DNA from: Aporhodopirellula rubra
GTDB lineage: Bacteria > Planctomycetota > Planctomycetia > Pirellulales > Pirellulaceae
Length of the DNA stretch: 64,000 nt
Reading direction: 5' to 3'
Assembly (NCBI RefSeq): GCF_014192335.1
Contig: NZ_JACHXU010000020.1
Location: 62,001-126,000 of the forward strand
Positions 1-9,361 of this stretch are shown in pieces. The position numbers were made by a program, and so were the translations under genes. The notes below the pieces were generated by a model. It saw only the letters and a program-made list of their open reading frames with translations, was not told the DNA's origin and made no database searches. The first letter of the stretch is position 1. Each line of letters begins with the position of its first letter.

Positions 1-376
1 CGAGATCTGGGATCTCGTTTCCGCGTTCGGTCGAATCATGCGTGAATCCGCTGGACCGCCACCGACCGAGGTGATCTACGATGACACCCCGATCCACGTT
101 TACATGCAGCGGATCCACGAAGCCCTCGCGCAAAAAGAACGCGTCGAATTGATCGACTTGGTCGAGCCTGGGATGCATAAGTCAGCCTACATCGGCTGGT
201 TCCTCGCCATGCTCGAACTCACTCGTCACCACGGTGCCGCCGTCACCGAAAATCAAAACGGTGACATCGAGGTCGTTCGCACGACCGACTACCACGCTGA
301 ACTCAACGTCAACGAAGTTGACAATTACGGTTCCAAGGCGATCGACAACAGCAACATGCCTATCCGGATGCGATAG
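1..376 (+). CDS. scpA: Segregation and condensation protein A, C-terminal part
   Basis: The reading frame is open from base 2 and is cut by the window start, so only about 124 C-terminal residues are present. The fragment has the typical ScpA C-terminal winged-helix layout: an amphipathic start (IWDLVSAFGRIM), a middle stretch VELIDLVEPG, the conserved FLAMLELTRHHGAAV helix and the closing strand NQNGDIEV. ScpA is the kleisin that bridges SMC heads in the bacterial condensin complex and acts on the nucleoid during chromosome segregation. ScpB is not visible in the window. The 93-bp gap to the next gene on the same strand has no evident terminator. The identification rests on motif memory, but the FLAMLEL and QxGDI pattern is characteristic. 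Confidence 0.85.
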   Translation, partial: EIWDLVSAFGRIMRESAGPPPTEVIYDDTPIHVYMQRIHEALAQKERVELIDLVEPGMHKSAYIGWFLAMLELTRHHGAAVTENQNGDIEVVRTTDYHAELNVNEVDNYGSKAIDNSNMPIRMR

Positions 377-469
377 GCAGGCCGCCCGTGGTTTTCTTCT
401 CCTGGTCGGGAAATCTTCCCGCTCGATTTTTCATTTGTTTACTCATTCACTTCACCCTTTGTTCCGTAC

Positions 470-1309
470 ATGACCGAAAACGTTCCCCTCCTCTCACATG
501 TTCATGACGGACTAACCATCGAAGGGTATTCGAGAGCCGCCGTGCAAACCTGCTGGCGCGTCAATGAACTGAAACTTTTGTTCGACGCCGGTATTCAACC
601 ATGGGATTTCATGGGAACGCCGACCATGTTCATTTCGCACGCCCACCTCGATCACATCGCCGCGTTGCCCGCGTACGTCTCGCGCCGACGGATGATGAAG
701 ATGGAACCGCCGGTGATCTATCTGCCGGACTCCGCCGTTGACACCGCGTGGAAGATGCTGCAACTCTTCCGCTCACTCGACCGTGGCGCCATGCCATGCG
801 AGTTGGTCGGTTTGTTAGGTGGTGATGAAACCAAAATCGGTAGGGAATATGTGGTCAAGAGTGTCGACGTCAAACACACCATCGATGCACTCGGTTTCAT
901 CGTCTACCAACGACGCCACAAACTCAAACCCGAGTATCTCGAACTCTCCGGAGAAGAGATCCGTAACCTGCGTCTCGCCGGAACGGAAATCACGACCGAA
1001 CGCCGCGTTCCGGTATTCGCGTACACCGGCGACACTGCCCCGAAAGGCCTCGACGATAACCCCGAATTCTACGACGCAAAAATTCTCGTCAGTGAGCTAA
1101 CGTTCGCCGCCCCCGAGCATCGACGCGAAAAAATCCATAAACACGGGCACATGCACGTCGACGATTACCGCGAACGAAAAGACAACTTCAAGAATGAGTT
1201 GATCATCGGATCGCACGCATCGACCCGCTACACCGACGCGCAAATCAAACGCTTCGTTAAAAAGGTGCTGCCCGACATGCTCGATCAACGACTGAAGTTG
1301 TGGATCTAA
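470..1309 (+). CDS. Metallo-beta-lactamase-fold hydrolase, RNase Z-like
   Basis: This 279-residue protein has the zinc-binding signature HAHLDH at residues 57-62, preceded by a glycine-rich strand and FDAG. Later metal-ligand-type stretches are YTGDT near residue 185, SELTF near 208, HMHVDD near 225 and a late SHASTRY near 246. This is the layout of the RNase Z/ElaC branch of the metallo-beta-lactamase fold, which processes tRNA 3' ends or cleaves related phosphodiesters. The protein is a little shorter than canonical RNase Z and I cannot see a clear flexible arm, so a general phosphodiesterase of the same branch is the alternative. It ends 4 bp before hemW, which suggests co-transcription. 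Confidence 0.75.
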   Translation: MTENVPLLSHVHDGLTIEGYSRAAVQTCWRVNELKLLFDAGIQPWDFMGTPTMFISHAHLDHIAALPAYVSRRRMMKMEPPVIYLPDSAVDTAWKMLQLFRSLDRGAMPCELVGLLGGDETKIGREYVVKSVDVKHTIDALGFIVYQRRHKLKPEYLELSGEEIRNLRLAGTEITTERRVPVFAYTGDTAPKGLDDNPEFYDAKILVSELTFAAPEHRREKIHKHGHMHVDDYRERKDNFKNELIIGSHASTRYTDAQIKRFVKKVLPDMLDQRLKLWI

Positions 1310-1313
1310 ACGC

Positions 1314-2513
1314 ATGACCGGCGAGATGATTGCCTCCGAATCGCATCACCCAACGCCACCAGGCGGATGGCCGCAACCGCGTGCGATGTACGTACATGTC
1401 CCCTTTTGCCGGCATCGCTGCGGATATTGCAATTTCAGTGTCCTCGCCGGGCGAGATGATTTGCAAGACCGTTTCCTCGATGCGATCGAGATTGAAATCC
1501 AAACCGTTCGATCACGTGAGTACGGCGAGGCATTGATCGATCTCGACACGTTATATCTCGGCGGCGGTACACCGACTCAACTGACACGACCAAGACTGCA
1601 ACGACTGCTCGCGATCCTGATGGAAAACGTGAGCCTCTCGCAAAATCCGGAATTCACCTGCGAAGCGAACCCGGAAGACATCAATCCGGAAACGCTCGCC
1701 GCGCTCACTGACGCCGGCGTGAACCGAATGAGTTTGGGCGTGCAATCGTTTCAAAATCCAAAACTGCAAACCCTCCAACGCTCACACAAAGGCGACGAAG
1801 CAGTTGCGGCGATCCAAATGGCGAGCGAATCGATCGGGAACCTATCGATCGATCTGATTTTTGCCGTTCCCGGCGAAACGCTCGCGCAGTGGCAAACGGA
1901 TTTGGACACGGCGACGTCATTGCCCATTCAACACATCTCCACGTATTCATTGACGTACGAGAAAGGCACCGAGTTCTGGTCGCAACGGCGACGCGGAGGA
2001 TTGACGCCCGTCGACGAAGACACGGACGTGAAAATGTATCGCGTGTCGCGGCGGAGTCTCGCGGATTCCGGATTCGAACACTACGAAATCAGCAGTTTCG
2101 CAAAACCCGGATTTCGAAGTCGCCACAATGCGATGTACTGGAACGGTCACGGTTGGTATGCCCTCGGCCCCGGTGCCGCACGTTTTGTCGGCGGCGACCG
2201 CAACGTGAACCACCGTAGCCCGACGACTTACATCAAACGGATGATCGAACAATCCGATGCGACGACGGAATGCGAACCGATTTCTCTCGACCAACATGCC
2301 CGAGAGATCGCAGCATTCGGCATTCGGCAGATCGACGGTATCGATCTGCGCGAAATTGACCGGCGTGTGGGATACGACTTTTCTTCATCCATTGATTCGA
2401 TAATCGATTCGTGCGAAAAGGCCGGGCTGCTGATCCGCCGGGACAGTCACGTTCGCCTGACTCAGCGAGGGCTGATGTTTGCGGATTCGGTCGAATCACA
2501 AATTCTTGAATAA
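1314..2513 (+). CDS. hemW: Radical SAM coproporphyrinogen oxidase-like protein HemW
   Basis: The 399-residue protein has the radical-SAM cluster motif CRHRCGYC (Cys 32, 36, 39) just after MYVHVPF, the HemW/HemN N-terminal hallmark. YLGGGTPTQL, EANPEDI and GVNRMSLGVQSF follow and mark the SAM-binding barrel. HYEISSFAKPG and NAMYWNG come later, and the C-terminal winged-helix HemN domain ends with RLTQRGLMFAD. HemW binds haem and is thought to insert it into apoproteins; the first Cys motif lacks the extra downstream Cys of true HemN oxidases. The gene starts 4 bp after the RNase Z-like gene. The first ATG is used; an alternative in-frame ATG lies four codons later. Confidence 0.88.
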   Translation: MTGEMIASESHHPTPPGGWPQPRAMYVHVPFCRHRCGYCNFSVLAGRDDLQDRFLDAIEIEIQTVRSREYGEALIDLDTLYLGGGTPTQLTRPRLQRLLAILMENVSLSQNPEFTCEANPEDINPETLAALTDAGVNRMSLGVQSFQNPKLQTLQRSHKGDEAVAAIQMASESIGNLSIDLIFAVPGETLAQWQTDLDTATSLPIQHISTYSLTYEKGTEFWSQRRRGGLTPVDEDTDVKMYRVSRRSLADSGFEHYEISSFAKPGFRSRHNAMYWNGHGWYALGPGAARFVGGDRNVNHRSPTTYIKRMIEQSDATTECEPISLDQHAREIAAFGIRQIDGIDLREIDRRVGYDFSSSIDSIIDSCEKAGLLIRRDSHVRLTQRGLMFADSVESQILE

Positions 2514-2749
2514 CCACATTCACCGATCGATGCTGGCATCCCAGCCGTGCCGGAACCGGTCCCGTTGGCGGTAGCGTAAGGCATCCTTTCCGTCACCTGG
2601 TTTGCGCAAAACTCCCAAACCAACGTCGGGGGAGGAGAAAAACGCTGGCTGGGTGAGAAACAACTGGACACTTGCCCAGCCCGCTTAATCATCTTATTTT
2701 AACCAGCATCTTTTCGTTACGGCGCTGCGACGGTCGATGATCTTCCCTT

Positions 2750-3352
2750 GTGACGCCTCAATTGTTCTCGGTTCTACCGTTGAGCCCTTCTCCGAGGAAT
2801 AATGCTTTGTCGAAGCGTCAAACGGCTGCGGGATGCAGTCACGTAGGTGGTTTCTTACAAATTGATCACAGTATCGTTCGCCGGGCTGCTTTGCTGGCCT
2901 CCGTCTTCTTCCTGTCACCTCTCGCCAACGCACGCGCCGAAATGCCCGCACCGGCGTCCGAGTTGACGTCCAGCCGAGCAGTTTCCGCAGACGGGCTGCA
3001 GTGGCACGACAGCCTCGAAAGCGGTTGGAAAGAAGCCAAAGAGACGGGACGACCGATGGTCATTTTCATCACCAGCGAGCAGTGCGTTTACTGCGACGCA
3101 ATGAAACGCGATACACTCTGTGATGAATCCGTTCGCAAACGATTGGTTTCCCGTTTCGTTCCGATCCGATTACGCCCCGGAACGAATAACCAAGTGCTCT
3201 CGCGCATCCGAATTTCGGCCTATCCAACCACCCTGGTCGCGCATCCGAAGGGTAAAGTGATGACCCATCGGATCGGTTACCAACCGGTGGCGAAGTTCCA
3301 CGAGATGTTGAGCGAAGTGGCACCGGCGGACGATTCGATTGCAATCCGATAG
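2750..3352 (+). CDS. Secreted thioredoxin-fold protein
   Basis: The protein is up to 200 residues with a CVYC redox-type motif at 112-115, preceded by MVIFITSEQ and followed by a helix. A cis-proline-type YPTTLV is near residue 163 and a closing GYQPVAKFHEML helix follows. These are typical of DUF255/thioredoxin_7-like periplasmic thioredoxin-fold proteins. A hydrophobic stretch LLASVFFLSPLANARA at 48-63 looks like a signal peptide, so the protein is probably exported. The annotated start is a GTG that leaves a long, odd N-terminal extension; the true start could lie nearer residue 40, but no better ATG is present. The substrate is unknown. It is followed after 24 bp by the DapA-family gene on the same strand. 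Confidence 0.72.
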   Translation: MTPQLFSVLPLSPSPRNNALSKRQTAAGCSHVGGFLQIDHSIVRRAALLASVFFLSPLANARAEMPAPASELTSSRAVSADGLQWHDSLESGWKEAKETGRPMVIFITSEQCVYCDAMKRDTLCDESVRKRLVSRFVPIRLRPGTNNQVLSRIRISAYPTTLVAHPKGKVMTHRIGYQPVAKFHEMLSEVAPADDSIAIR

Positions 3353-3376
3353 TCTCTTTGAGAAATAACGGCAACG

Positions 3377-4315
3377 ATGTTAGAGGCTCCTCCGAATCCG
3401 CGCCGTCTCTCAGGAATCTTTTGCCCCAACATCACGCCGGTCGACGATCAGGGACGCGTCGACGAGGAACGTTTGCGTGAGTACGTCGATTGGTTGATCC
3501 AACACGGGGTCGACGGACTTTATCCCAACGGCAGTACGGGCGAGTTCGTGCGGTTTACCCCCGCCGAGCGACGTCGCATCGTCGAAGTGGTGATCGACCA
3601 AACGGCAGGGCGCGTGCCTGTCCTGGCGGGCGCCGCCGAATCGAACGTGAACGAAACCGTTGCGGCATGCAACGCCTACGGCGACATGGGAGTTGCCGCC
3701 GTCGCAATTGTCGCCCCTTTCTATTATCGCCTCGGCAGCGAGTCAGTCCACGCGTACTTCACAAAGATCGCCGAGCAAGTCGAAGTCGACGTGACGCTGT
3801 ACAACATTCCCATGTTCGCGTCGCCGATCGATGTGGAAACCGTACGCCGTCTCGCTAGCGAGCAACCACGAATCATCGGAATCAAGGACAGCACCGGTGA
3901 CGTTGCCAACGTGTTGCGAATGATGGCGGCTGTCCGACCGATCCGTGACGATTTTTCGTTTCTAACCGGATGGGACGCATCCCTCACTCCGATGTTGATC
4001 GCGGGAGTCGACGGTGGGACGAACGCGACCAGCGGTGTGGTGCCCGAACTAACCCGAGCGATCCATCGCCACGTCATCACCGGACAAACCAGCCTCGCCA
4101 TGCGACTGCAATACGATCTGCTGAACCTATTCGACCAGTTGCTCGCCATAGGAGAGTTCCCGGATGGTTTTCGTGCCGGTGCTCGTGCCCGAGGCTGGGA
4201 ACTCGGGCCAGGGCGTCTGCCGTATTCGACTGAGCGAAGCGAGCAGATTGCAACCGCTCAACCGTCGATCACGTCACTGGTCAACACCGTCGTCCAACGC
4301 GTCCGAACTCCCTAA
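3377..4315 (+). CDS. Dihydrodipicolinate synthase family aldolase/lyase
   Basis: The 312-residue TIM-barrel protein has all DapA/NAL family marks: a GSTGE phosphate/carboxylate-binding loop at 52-56, the catalytic-type Tyr in LYNIP (Tyr 142) and the Schiff-base Lys in GIKDSTGD (Lys 170). The family includes dihydrodipicolinate synthase, N-acetylneuraminate lyase, and keto-deoxy sugar acid aldolases or dehydratases. The sequence does not say which substrate is used. The neighbouring sulfatase and fucosidase genes make a sugar-acid role as plausible as lysine synthesis. No other lysine-pathway gene is adjacent. The ATG start at 3377 places the core strand at the usual distance from the N-terminus. 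Confidence 0.85.
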   Translation: MLEAPPNPRRLSGIFCPNITPVDDQGRVDEERLREYVDWLIQHGVDGLYPNGSTGEFVRFTPAERRRIVEVVIDQTAGRVPVLAGAAESNVNETVAACNAYGDMGVAAVAIVAPFYYRLGSESVHAYFTKIAEQVEVDVTLYNIPMFASPIDVETVRRLASEQPRIIGIKDSTGDVANVLRMMAAVRPIRDDFSFLTGWDASLTPMLIAGVDGGTNATSGVVPELTRAIHRHVITGQTSLAMRLQYDLLNLFDQLLAIGEFPDGFRAGARARGWELGPGRLPYSTERSEQIATAQPSITSLVNTVVQRVRTP

Positions 4316-4368
4316 CGTATCGCCACGACGCGAGCGTTACCCGACATCAAACATCGCTTGCGGGAATA

Positions 4369-5826
4369 TCATTCGTTCCCATTCGTGATCACCGGCCAAT
4401 CTGGATGGATGGGGCGAAGCTTCGCGTTCTTGCCCCCTTTTGCTGGCGGCGCCGGCGGAGCGATTTGCAGCACGCTCTTCAACTGCCCACGTGCCGTTTC
4501 GCCACGTTCTCCCGCTTCACCTTTCGCGAGGTCGTTCAGCTCTTTCAGGTCGTTCGGCACAAGATAAAACGTTCCGTCACGATAAAGTTTGAACTGCTGG
4601 TCGCGTACGTATTGCGCACCCGTGACTGAACCCCAATACGGCTGATAGTGACAAAGAACCCAGTCTCGCGGATTTCCCTTGTCGCCATTGATTTGTGGTA
4701 GAACGCTTCGCCCGTCGATCGGGTCATCTTCGCCGAGCGTCAGGGCCGCTGCCTCGGCAAACGTAGCATAGAAATCCGTGAAATCGACGAGATCATCGCA
4801 AACGCTTCCTACGGGCGTATGCCCCTTCCAATAGGCAACCATCGGAACGTGTGTTCCCATGTCTTTCGTCCCGCCCTTGCCGCCTTGGATCCTCTGGCCG
4901 TTCCACTGAGAGGCGATCCCGCGATTGGTTCCGTTATCGGCCGTGAACAGAATAAGCGTGTTGTCGAGCTGGCCAGCCTCCTCGACCGTCCGAACGATCT
5001 TGCCAACGATCTTATCCAAGTAATTCACCATGGCGACGAAGTTGGCCTTCTGTGCGGGTTTGTTCTTGGGAGCCTTGTTCGCGGAATGGTCTCGGGTTTG
5101 GTCACCAATCGTATCAGGCGTGGGAACAAACGGACTGTGTACCAGCACCGTGGGATAATAAACAAAGAAGGGTTTGTCGCGATCGCGTTTGATAAAATCG
5201 CAAACGAAGTCGGACATGATGTCGGGGCCGTACTGATTCGCGTTATCTTGCGAACTCAAGAACTGCCCGTTGCTCTCCAGCGGCGGACTCCAAAATCGCT
5301 CGCCACCCCCGACGGCATTCTTCTCCTTCGTTAACTGCCAAAGACAATATTCGTCAAACCCTGTTTGATGAGGACGCGTGCTGTCGGTACAACCTTCGGC
5401 CTTGTGATACAGACCATTGAGCTGCCACTTACCCGCGACCGCCGTTTCGTAACCCGCCGACTGCAGTAAGTTGCCGAACGTCTTGTCTTGCGGGTTGAGG
5501 TATCCGAAATGAGTGTAGTTTCGGAAGCTGTATTGTCCTGTCATGATTTTCACGCGTGACGGCGTGCAAATCGGAGTTGAATAGCAATGATTAAATCGAA
5601 TGCCTCGATTTGCGAGCGAGTCGATGTGGGGCGTTTGATAGTCTTCAGCACCGTAACAACCAAAGCACTCCCAACTCACATCATCCGCCATGATCAAGAT
5701 AATATTGGGCGGTTGCGTTCTCTCGTCGTCCGTTGAGTCGCTATTGAGCGACTGACCGCTGAGGTTGCCTGTCCCCATCAGGATGAGAACGCACAACAGG
5801 TGAGCCAAGAAAAGCGGATGATTCAT
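4369..5826 (-). CDS. Secreted sulfatase (arylsulfatase A family)
   Basis: This protein of about 485 residues has the sulfatase active-site signature CTPSR near residue 87, whose Cys is converted to formylglycine in this family. An N-terminal metal-binding MADD is near residue 47 and a second-half metal motif LFTADNGTN lies further on. The extreme N-terminus (HPLFLAHLLCVLILMG) is a signal peptide, so it acts in the periplasm or outside. Such enzymes remove sulfate esters from algal polysaccharides and are abundant in marine planctomycetes. The first in-frame start is TTG; I prefer the ATG two codons later at 5826, which directly precedes the signal peptide. It converges with the DapA-family gene. 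The substrate cannot be told. Confidence 0.9.
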   Translation of the reverse strand: MNHPLFLAHLLCVLILMGTGNLSGQSLNSDSTDDERTQPPNIILIMADDVSWECFGCYGAEDYQTPHIDSLANRGIRFNHCYSTPICTPSRVKIMTGQYSFRNYTHFGYLNPQDKTFGNLLQSAGYETAVAGKWQLNGLYHKAEGCTDSTRPHQTGFDEYCLWQLTKEKNAVGGGERFWSPPLESNGQFLSSQDNANQYGPDIMSDFVCDFIKRDRDKPFFVYYPTVLVHSPFVPTPDTIGDQTRDHSANKAPKNKPAQKANFVAMVNYLDKIVGKIVRTVEEAGQLDNTLILFTADNGTNRGIASQWNGQRIQGGKGGTKDMGTHVPMVAYWKGHTPVGSVCDDLVDFTDFYATFAEAAALTLGEDDPIDGRSVLPQINGDKGNPRDWVLCHYQPYWGSVTGAQYVRDQQFKLYRDGTFYLVPNDLKELNDLAKGEAGERGETARGQLKSVLQIAPPAPPAKGGKNAKLRPIHPDWPVITNGNE

Positions 5827-6090
5827 TACCAAAGATCCCTACCAAACTCGTCAAAAGAACGAAACGCACAGTCTGATTGTAGACGTAATCACCCGTGCCC
5901 GTGCCCTACGGAATGCAACCACATGATTGATGGCACGCGATCAACGAACACCAGACCAAGATCTCAATCCGAGCCGGTACAACGCAATCGGTCACGCTTA
6001 AACCGATGTGACCAAACCGTAAAAGCTTCTCAATCGCATCCGGCAAATCTGTTTGAAATCACGAGGATTTCACAACTTAAGTGGCTGAAC

Positions 6091-8172
6091 TCATTCCGTC
6101 CCTTGAATGATCTCAATCGAGTCAGGCACCATCGCGAGTTGAAATTCCGAGACTTGACCTGGATCAATGTAGACCCTTCGCAGGCTACGATTGTTCTGCA
6201 ATCGCGATAGATCCGTGATCGGCGTCTGACGAATATCGAGCTCTTGAAGTTCGAGGCCGACGAGGTCGGAAAGCCTGGAAATATCCGTGCCGCGAAGATC
6301 CAGAACTCGCGGTTTGAGGAGGTACACCAAGCATAATTTCTCAGCAACATGCCTTCCGCCGCTGAACACCCTTGCCAACCGAGTCAGTCCTTCGCCACGC
6401 AATCGAATGGTTTCGGTCGCGGCCTCATAAGTCATTTCTGGATTTTCCCATTTGGGATTATTAATCGCAATCCACTCCCGAGTAAGTTCAATTTTGTCGT
6501 CGATTGCCGTGCGGCGCAGGCTATCGAAAATCAGCATCTTTTCCGCAAGCTGCCCTCGACGTAACTTCAACTCTCCGGGGCCGGGCGCGCACAACTCGTG
6601 AATGAGTGAGATGAATTCGTCAGTATCGAGATAGCCCTCGGCATCTTGCAGTTGCAAATATTTCTCTGCGAGCAATACAAGGTCCGGTTCAATAATCTTG
6701 CCATCGTCGACTAGCTCCAATGCCGACGCAAAATCTTGAGTCATGAAGTGCAGGTAATATTTCTGCAACCATGCTTTCGAAGCCGGTGGCGGTTCAAAGC
6801 TGAGGATCGACTCGAGATGCTGCTGCGAATGTGCGATCGCCATCGGCAACGCCTCATCTCGCAGATAAGTCGCATCCGTCACAAAATCTGAATTGTCGAT
6901 TGCCGATAGGATCTGCCGATATTGGCGTTTTTCAGATTCCTCCTTCTCCGCGAGGTATTGGGCGAGCGACGTCACCGCTTCCGCTTGCGATTGCTCAGCG
7001 ACGATCTGCGCTCTCTCCGATCGTTCGAGAGCTTCGACGGCTTGCTGTCGACTGAGCCGAAGTTGAATCATGAAAAACGCCACACATGTCGCAAAAATCA
7101 CCAGCAATCCAAAAGCAATCGCGCAGGCTTCACGATGCCGCCGATAGAACAACGCCGCTTCGCGTCGAAGGCTCAATCGCTCGACCGAGGTGCTGTATCC
7201 ACCCAAAAAGCGCGAGATGTCGCTCCTGAGCTCCGCGACCTTTTGATATCGCGCCCTTGGAACGGTCGCAGTTGCCTTGGCGATCGTTGCTGCCAATGCC
7301 GCATCTAATTTGGAATCGGCATGAGAACCGCTGACGGAACCGGTTGGCACCTCGAGTGTTAATAGTTCGCGCAACAGACATCCCATCGCGTAGATGTCCA
7401 TTTGAGGAGTCTTCGTTTGGCGTTTATCCTTTTGTTCCGGCGCCATGTACACCGGCGTCCCCTTCGCAGACTCCAACAGCGATCCATACAGATCGGGATC
7501 GAGCAACACAGCAGAGTTGTTTTGGCTCTGCTCTTGCGCCATCACAACGCCCATCCCCCAGTCGCAGACTTTCACTTCGCCATAGTCACCTACGAAGATG
7601 TTTTCAGGCTTGATGTCCAAATGCAAGATTCGCCGCGAGTGGGCATAGGCGATGGCATCGCAGACTCGCTGAAAAATTTCCAACCGTCTCTGCAACGGGA
7701 ATTCAGCAAGTTGCTCCGCTTTCTTTAACGATTTCAACACGTCTCGTAACGAACGCCCCTGTTTCAACTCCATCGTGAAAAACGGGCGTCCCTCGTCATC
7801 GACGCCCATGTCAAACAGGTCGATGATGTTGGGGTGGTCCAACCGCGCGGTTAGGTGTGCCTCTCGCAAGAAGGCGTCGAACTGATCCCTCGAAAACTCA
7901 GGCAATGGCTTGGCCAACGCAGCATGTCGCGCCGCCTTCGCGTCGTAAACACGATAGACCTCTTTCATGCCCCCGCGCCCAATCAGTTCCGGATCCTGAT
8001 AGCGAGATTTGATTCGTGAAATCGCACAGAAAAGCGGACAGATGTCGTCGTCGGACTCCAAGCCTTGCCCGTACGCCTTCGTCGGATCCGCTTGGTCGAA
8101 CACGTCGTCTACGATCGGATTGATCCGTTCGATACGGTCGATGGCGTCTCGGGAAATTGAACTATCGGACAT
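6091..8172 (-). CDS. Membrane-anchored serine/threonine protein kinase
   Basis: The 693-residue protein has a P-loop GRGGMKEV at 65-72, a probable ATP Lys (about 88), the catalytic loop HLDIKPEN at 184-191, DWG at 204-206 in place of DFG, and a GTPVYMAPEQ activation-segment end. A transmembrane helix follows near 350-370 and then a charged coiled-coil-like stretch (QQAVEALERSERAQIVAEQS). The C-terminal part, presumably outside the membrane, ends in leucine-rich-repeat-like units (LDLRGTDISRLSDL, LDIRQTPITDLSRL). The kinase is immediately downstream of an ECF sigma factor on the same strand (56-bp gap), the arrangement known for planctomycete kinase-linked ECF sigma factors. I infer that it senses an outside signal and acts with that sigma factor. 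Confidence 0.88.
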   Translation of the reverse strand: MSDSSISRDAIDRIERINPIVDDVFDQADPTKAYGQGLESDDDICPLFCAISRIKSRYQDPELIGRGGMKEVYRVYDAKAARHAALAKPLPEFSRDQFDAFLREAHLTARLDHPNIIDLFDMGVDDEGRPFFTMELKQGRSLRDVLKSLKKAEQLAEFPLQRRLEIFQRVCDAIAYAHSRRILHLDIKPENIFVGDYGEVKVCDWGMGVVMAQEQSQNNSAVLLDPDLYGSLLESAKGTPVYMAPEQKDKRQTKTPQMDIYAMGCLLRELLTLEVPTGSVSGSHADSKLDAALAATIAKATATVPRARYQKVAELRSDISRFLGGYSTSVERLSLRREAALFYRRHREACAIAFGLLVIFATCVAFFMIQLRLSRQQAVEALERSERAQIVAEQSQAEAVTSLAQYLAEKEESEKRQYRQILSAIDNSDFVTDATYLRDEALPMAIAHSQQHLESILSFEPPPASKAWLQKYYLHFMTQDFASALELVDDGKIIEPDLVLLAEKYLQLQDAEGYLDTDEFISLIHELCAPGPGELKLRRGQLAEKMLIFDSLRRTAIDDKIELTREWIAINNPKWENPEMTYEAATETIRLRGEGLTRLARVFSGGRHVAEKLCLVYLLKPRVLDLRGTDISRLSDLVGLELQELDIRQTPITDLSRLQNNRSLRRVYIDPGQVSEFQLAMVPDSIEIIQGTE

Positions 8173-8228
8173 TAAAATTGATCAGTGAATTTTCGATTGA
8201 ATGGATAATTTCGTGCAATTCCGACGAA

Positions 8229-8849
8229 CTACGGCGTGCTGTCGGGAAACTCGAGTTCGCGTCGCAGTTCGAACGCTTCGAGAATCAATCGCTTTTTGAC
8301 TCGATGTTTCAATACATACACGCTTTCTTCACGGATGTTCAAATCCCGACTGATTTGGGCTGCCGATTCACCCTCCACGCTGCGAACAAACACATCCAAC
8401 GCATCACCGGAAAAGACCGATTTGAGACGTTCCAAGGCGAGATTGACAATGTGCTGTCGCCACTCTTTCTCAATCTGTTCTTCCAAATCGGATTCACACA
8501 TCAGTGAATGCTGGATCTGCTCCACTTCCGTACTCATCGTTTTGCTGTTTCGCCGTTGATGCCGGTGCCAGTCCATCGCGGTGTTGTGGATCAGTCGCGA
8601 AAGCCAACTGCGAAAACGTGCCCGATTTGGCTGATGGCGGTAATTCACCAGATCACGCCAAAGCCGCATTAACGCCAATTGGCAAGCATCATCGAGATCC
8701 GATCCGGACACACCAAGGTGGGTCAAGATGCGTCGAACGAACGGCCGGTAGTAGTCGAGCAATTCCTCCCACGCTGGATGATCCTTGCCCGATTGGGCGA
8801 GTTCCAACAGCGAAATACGGGTCGGTAAGTTTTGCGAGTGACTGTTCAT
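8229..8849 (-). CDS. ECF-type RNA polymerase sigma factor
   Basis: The 206-residue protein has the sigma region 2 pattern (YRPFVRRIL, then DLDDACQLALMRLWRDL, then RFRSWLSRLIHNTAMDWHRHQRR) and a region 4 helix-turn-helix (GESAAQISRDLNIREESVYVLKHRVKKRL). The length is normal for an ECF sigma. No separate anti-sigma gene is beside it; instead a Ser/Thr kinase gene follows 56 bp downstream, so activity is probably controlled through that kinase. This type of pairing has been described for planctomycete ECF groups. Target promoters cannot be seen in the window. Confidence 0.9.
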   Translation of the reverse strand: MNSHSQNLPTRISLLELAQSGKDHPAWEELLDYYRPFVRRILTHLGVSGSDLDDACQLALMRLWRDLVNYRHQPNRARFRSWLSRLIHNTAMDWHRHQRRNSKTMSTEVEQIQHSLMCESDLEEQIEKEWRQHIVNLALERLKSVFSGDALDVFVRSVEGESAAQISRDLNIREESVYVLKHRVKKRLILEAFELRRELEFPDSTP

Positions 8850-9302
8850 GTACTCAACGATGGAACACGGTCGGTTGGGAACCTTAAATATACTCGGCTG
8901 TCACCGCAGACGGAATCGAAGATCTATACATCATTTTCATTCAAACGCCGATGACTCGCAAAATTCCGGCCTCAAACGCCAAAAAGAGAGAGCCAAATTC
9001 GCATGCCCCGCGGAGGCAGACGTCGCCTCTTTGGAAACCCAGCACATCTCAAATTCGCCGATGCAGGTCAGCCAAACGGTCCTTGCCGGCGGCACATTGG
9101 CATGCGGCTGAAAACGAGCGAGTGTGAACGGAAGACTACGGCTGACCCGTGTTAGAAATGCACCGTTATCTTCATGTCATCGTGCAACGAATATAACGTC
9201 ACGCAAGGCCGCAAAGATTTTTAACAATCTCGACGGCGTGTTGCCTCCAGCCGAATTAGACGGCGATTCAACTCAAACGTGACGAGCCCCCGTGTAATAA
9301 CT
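8850..9302. other. Non-coding stretch upstream of the sigma factor gene
   Basis: There is no convincing gene here. It should hold the promoter of the sigma-kinase pair transcribed leftwards. I see no clear repeat or riboswitch-like structure. Confidence 0.4.
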
Positions 9303-9330
9303 CGCCGAGGCGCCCAAAGACACCTCGGCG
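9303..9330 (-). terminator. Hairpin after the fucosidase gene
   Basis: An 8-bp perfect stem (CGCCGAGG at 9303-9310 with CCTCGGCG at 9323-9330) with a 12-nt loop lies 31 bp downstream of the fucosidase stop. There is no strong T-run, so it may be a weak terminator or an mRNA 3'-end stabiliser. Confidence 0.45.
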
Positions 9331-9361
9331 GAATTCTCACCTTCGTGCTCGTGATTACTGG

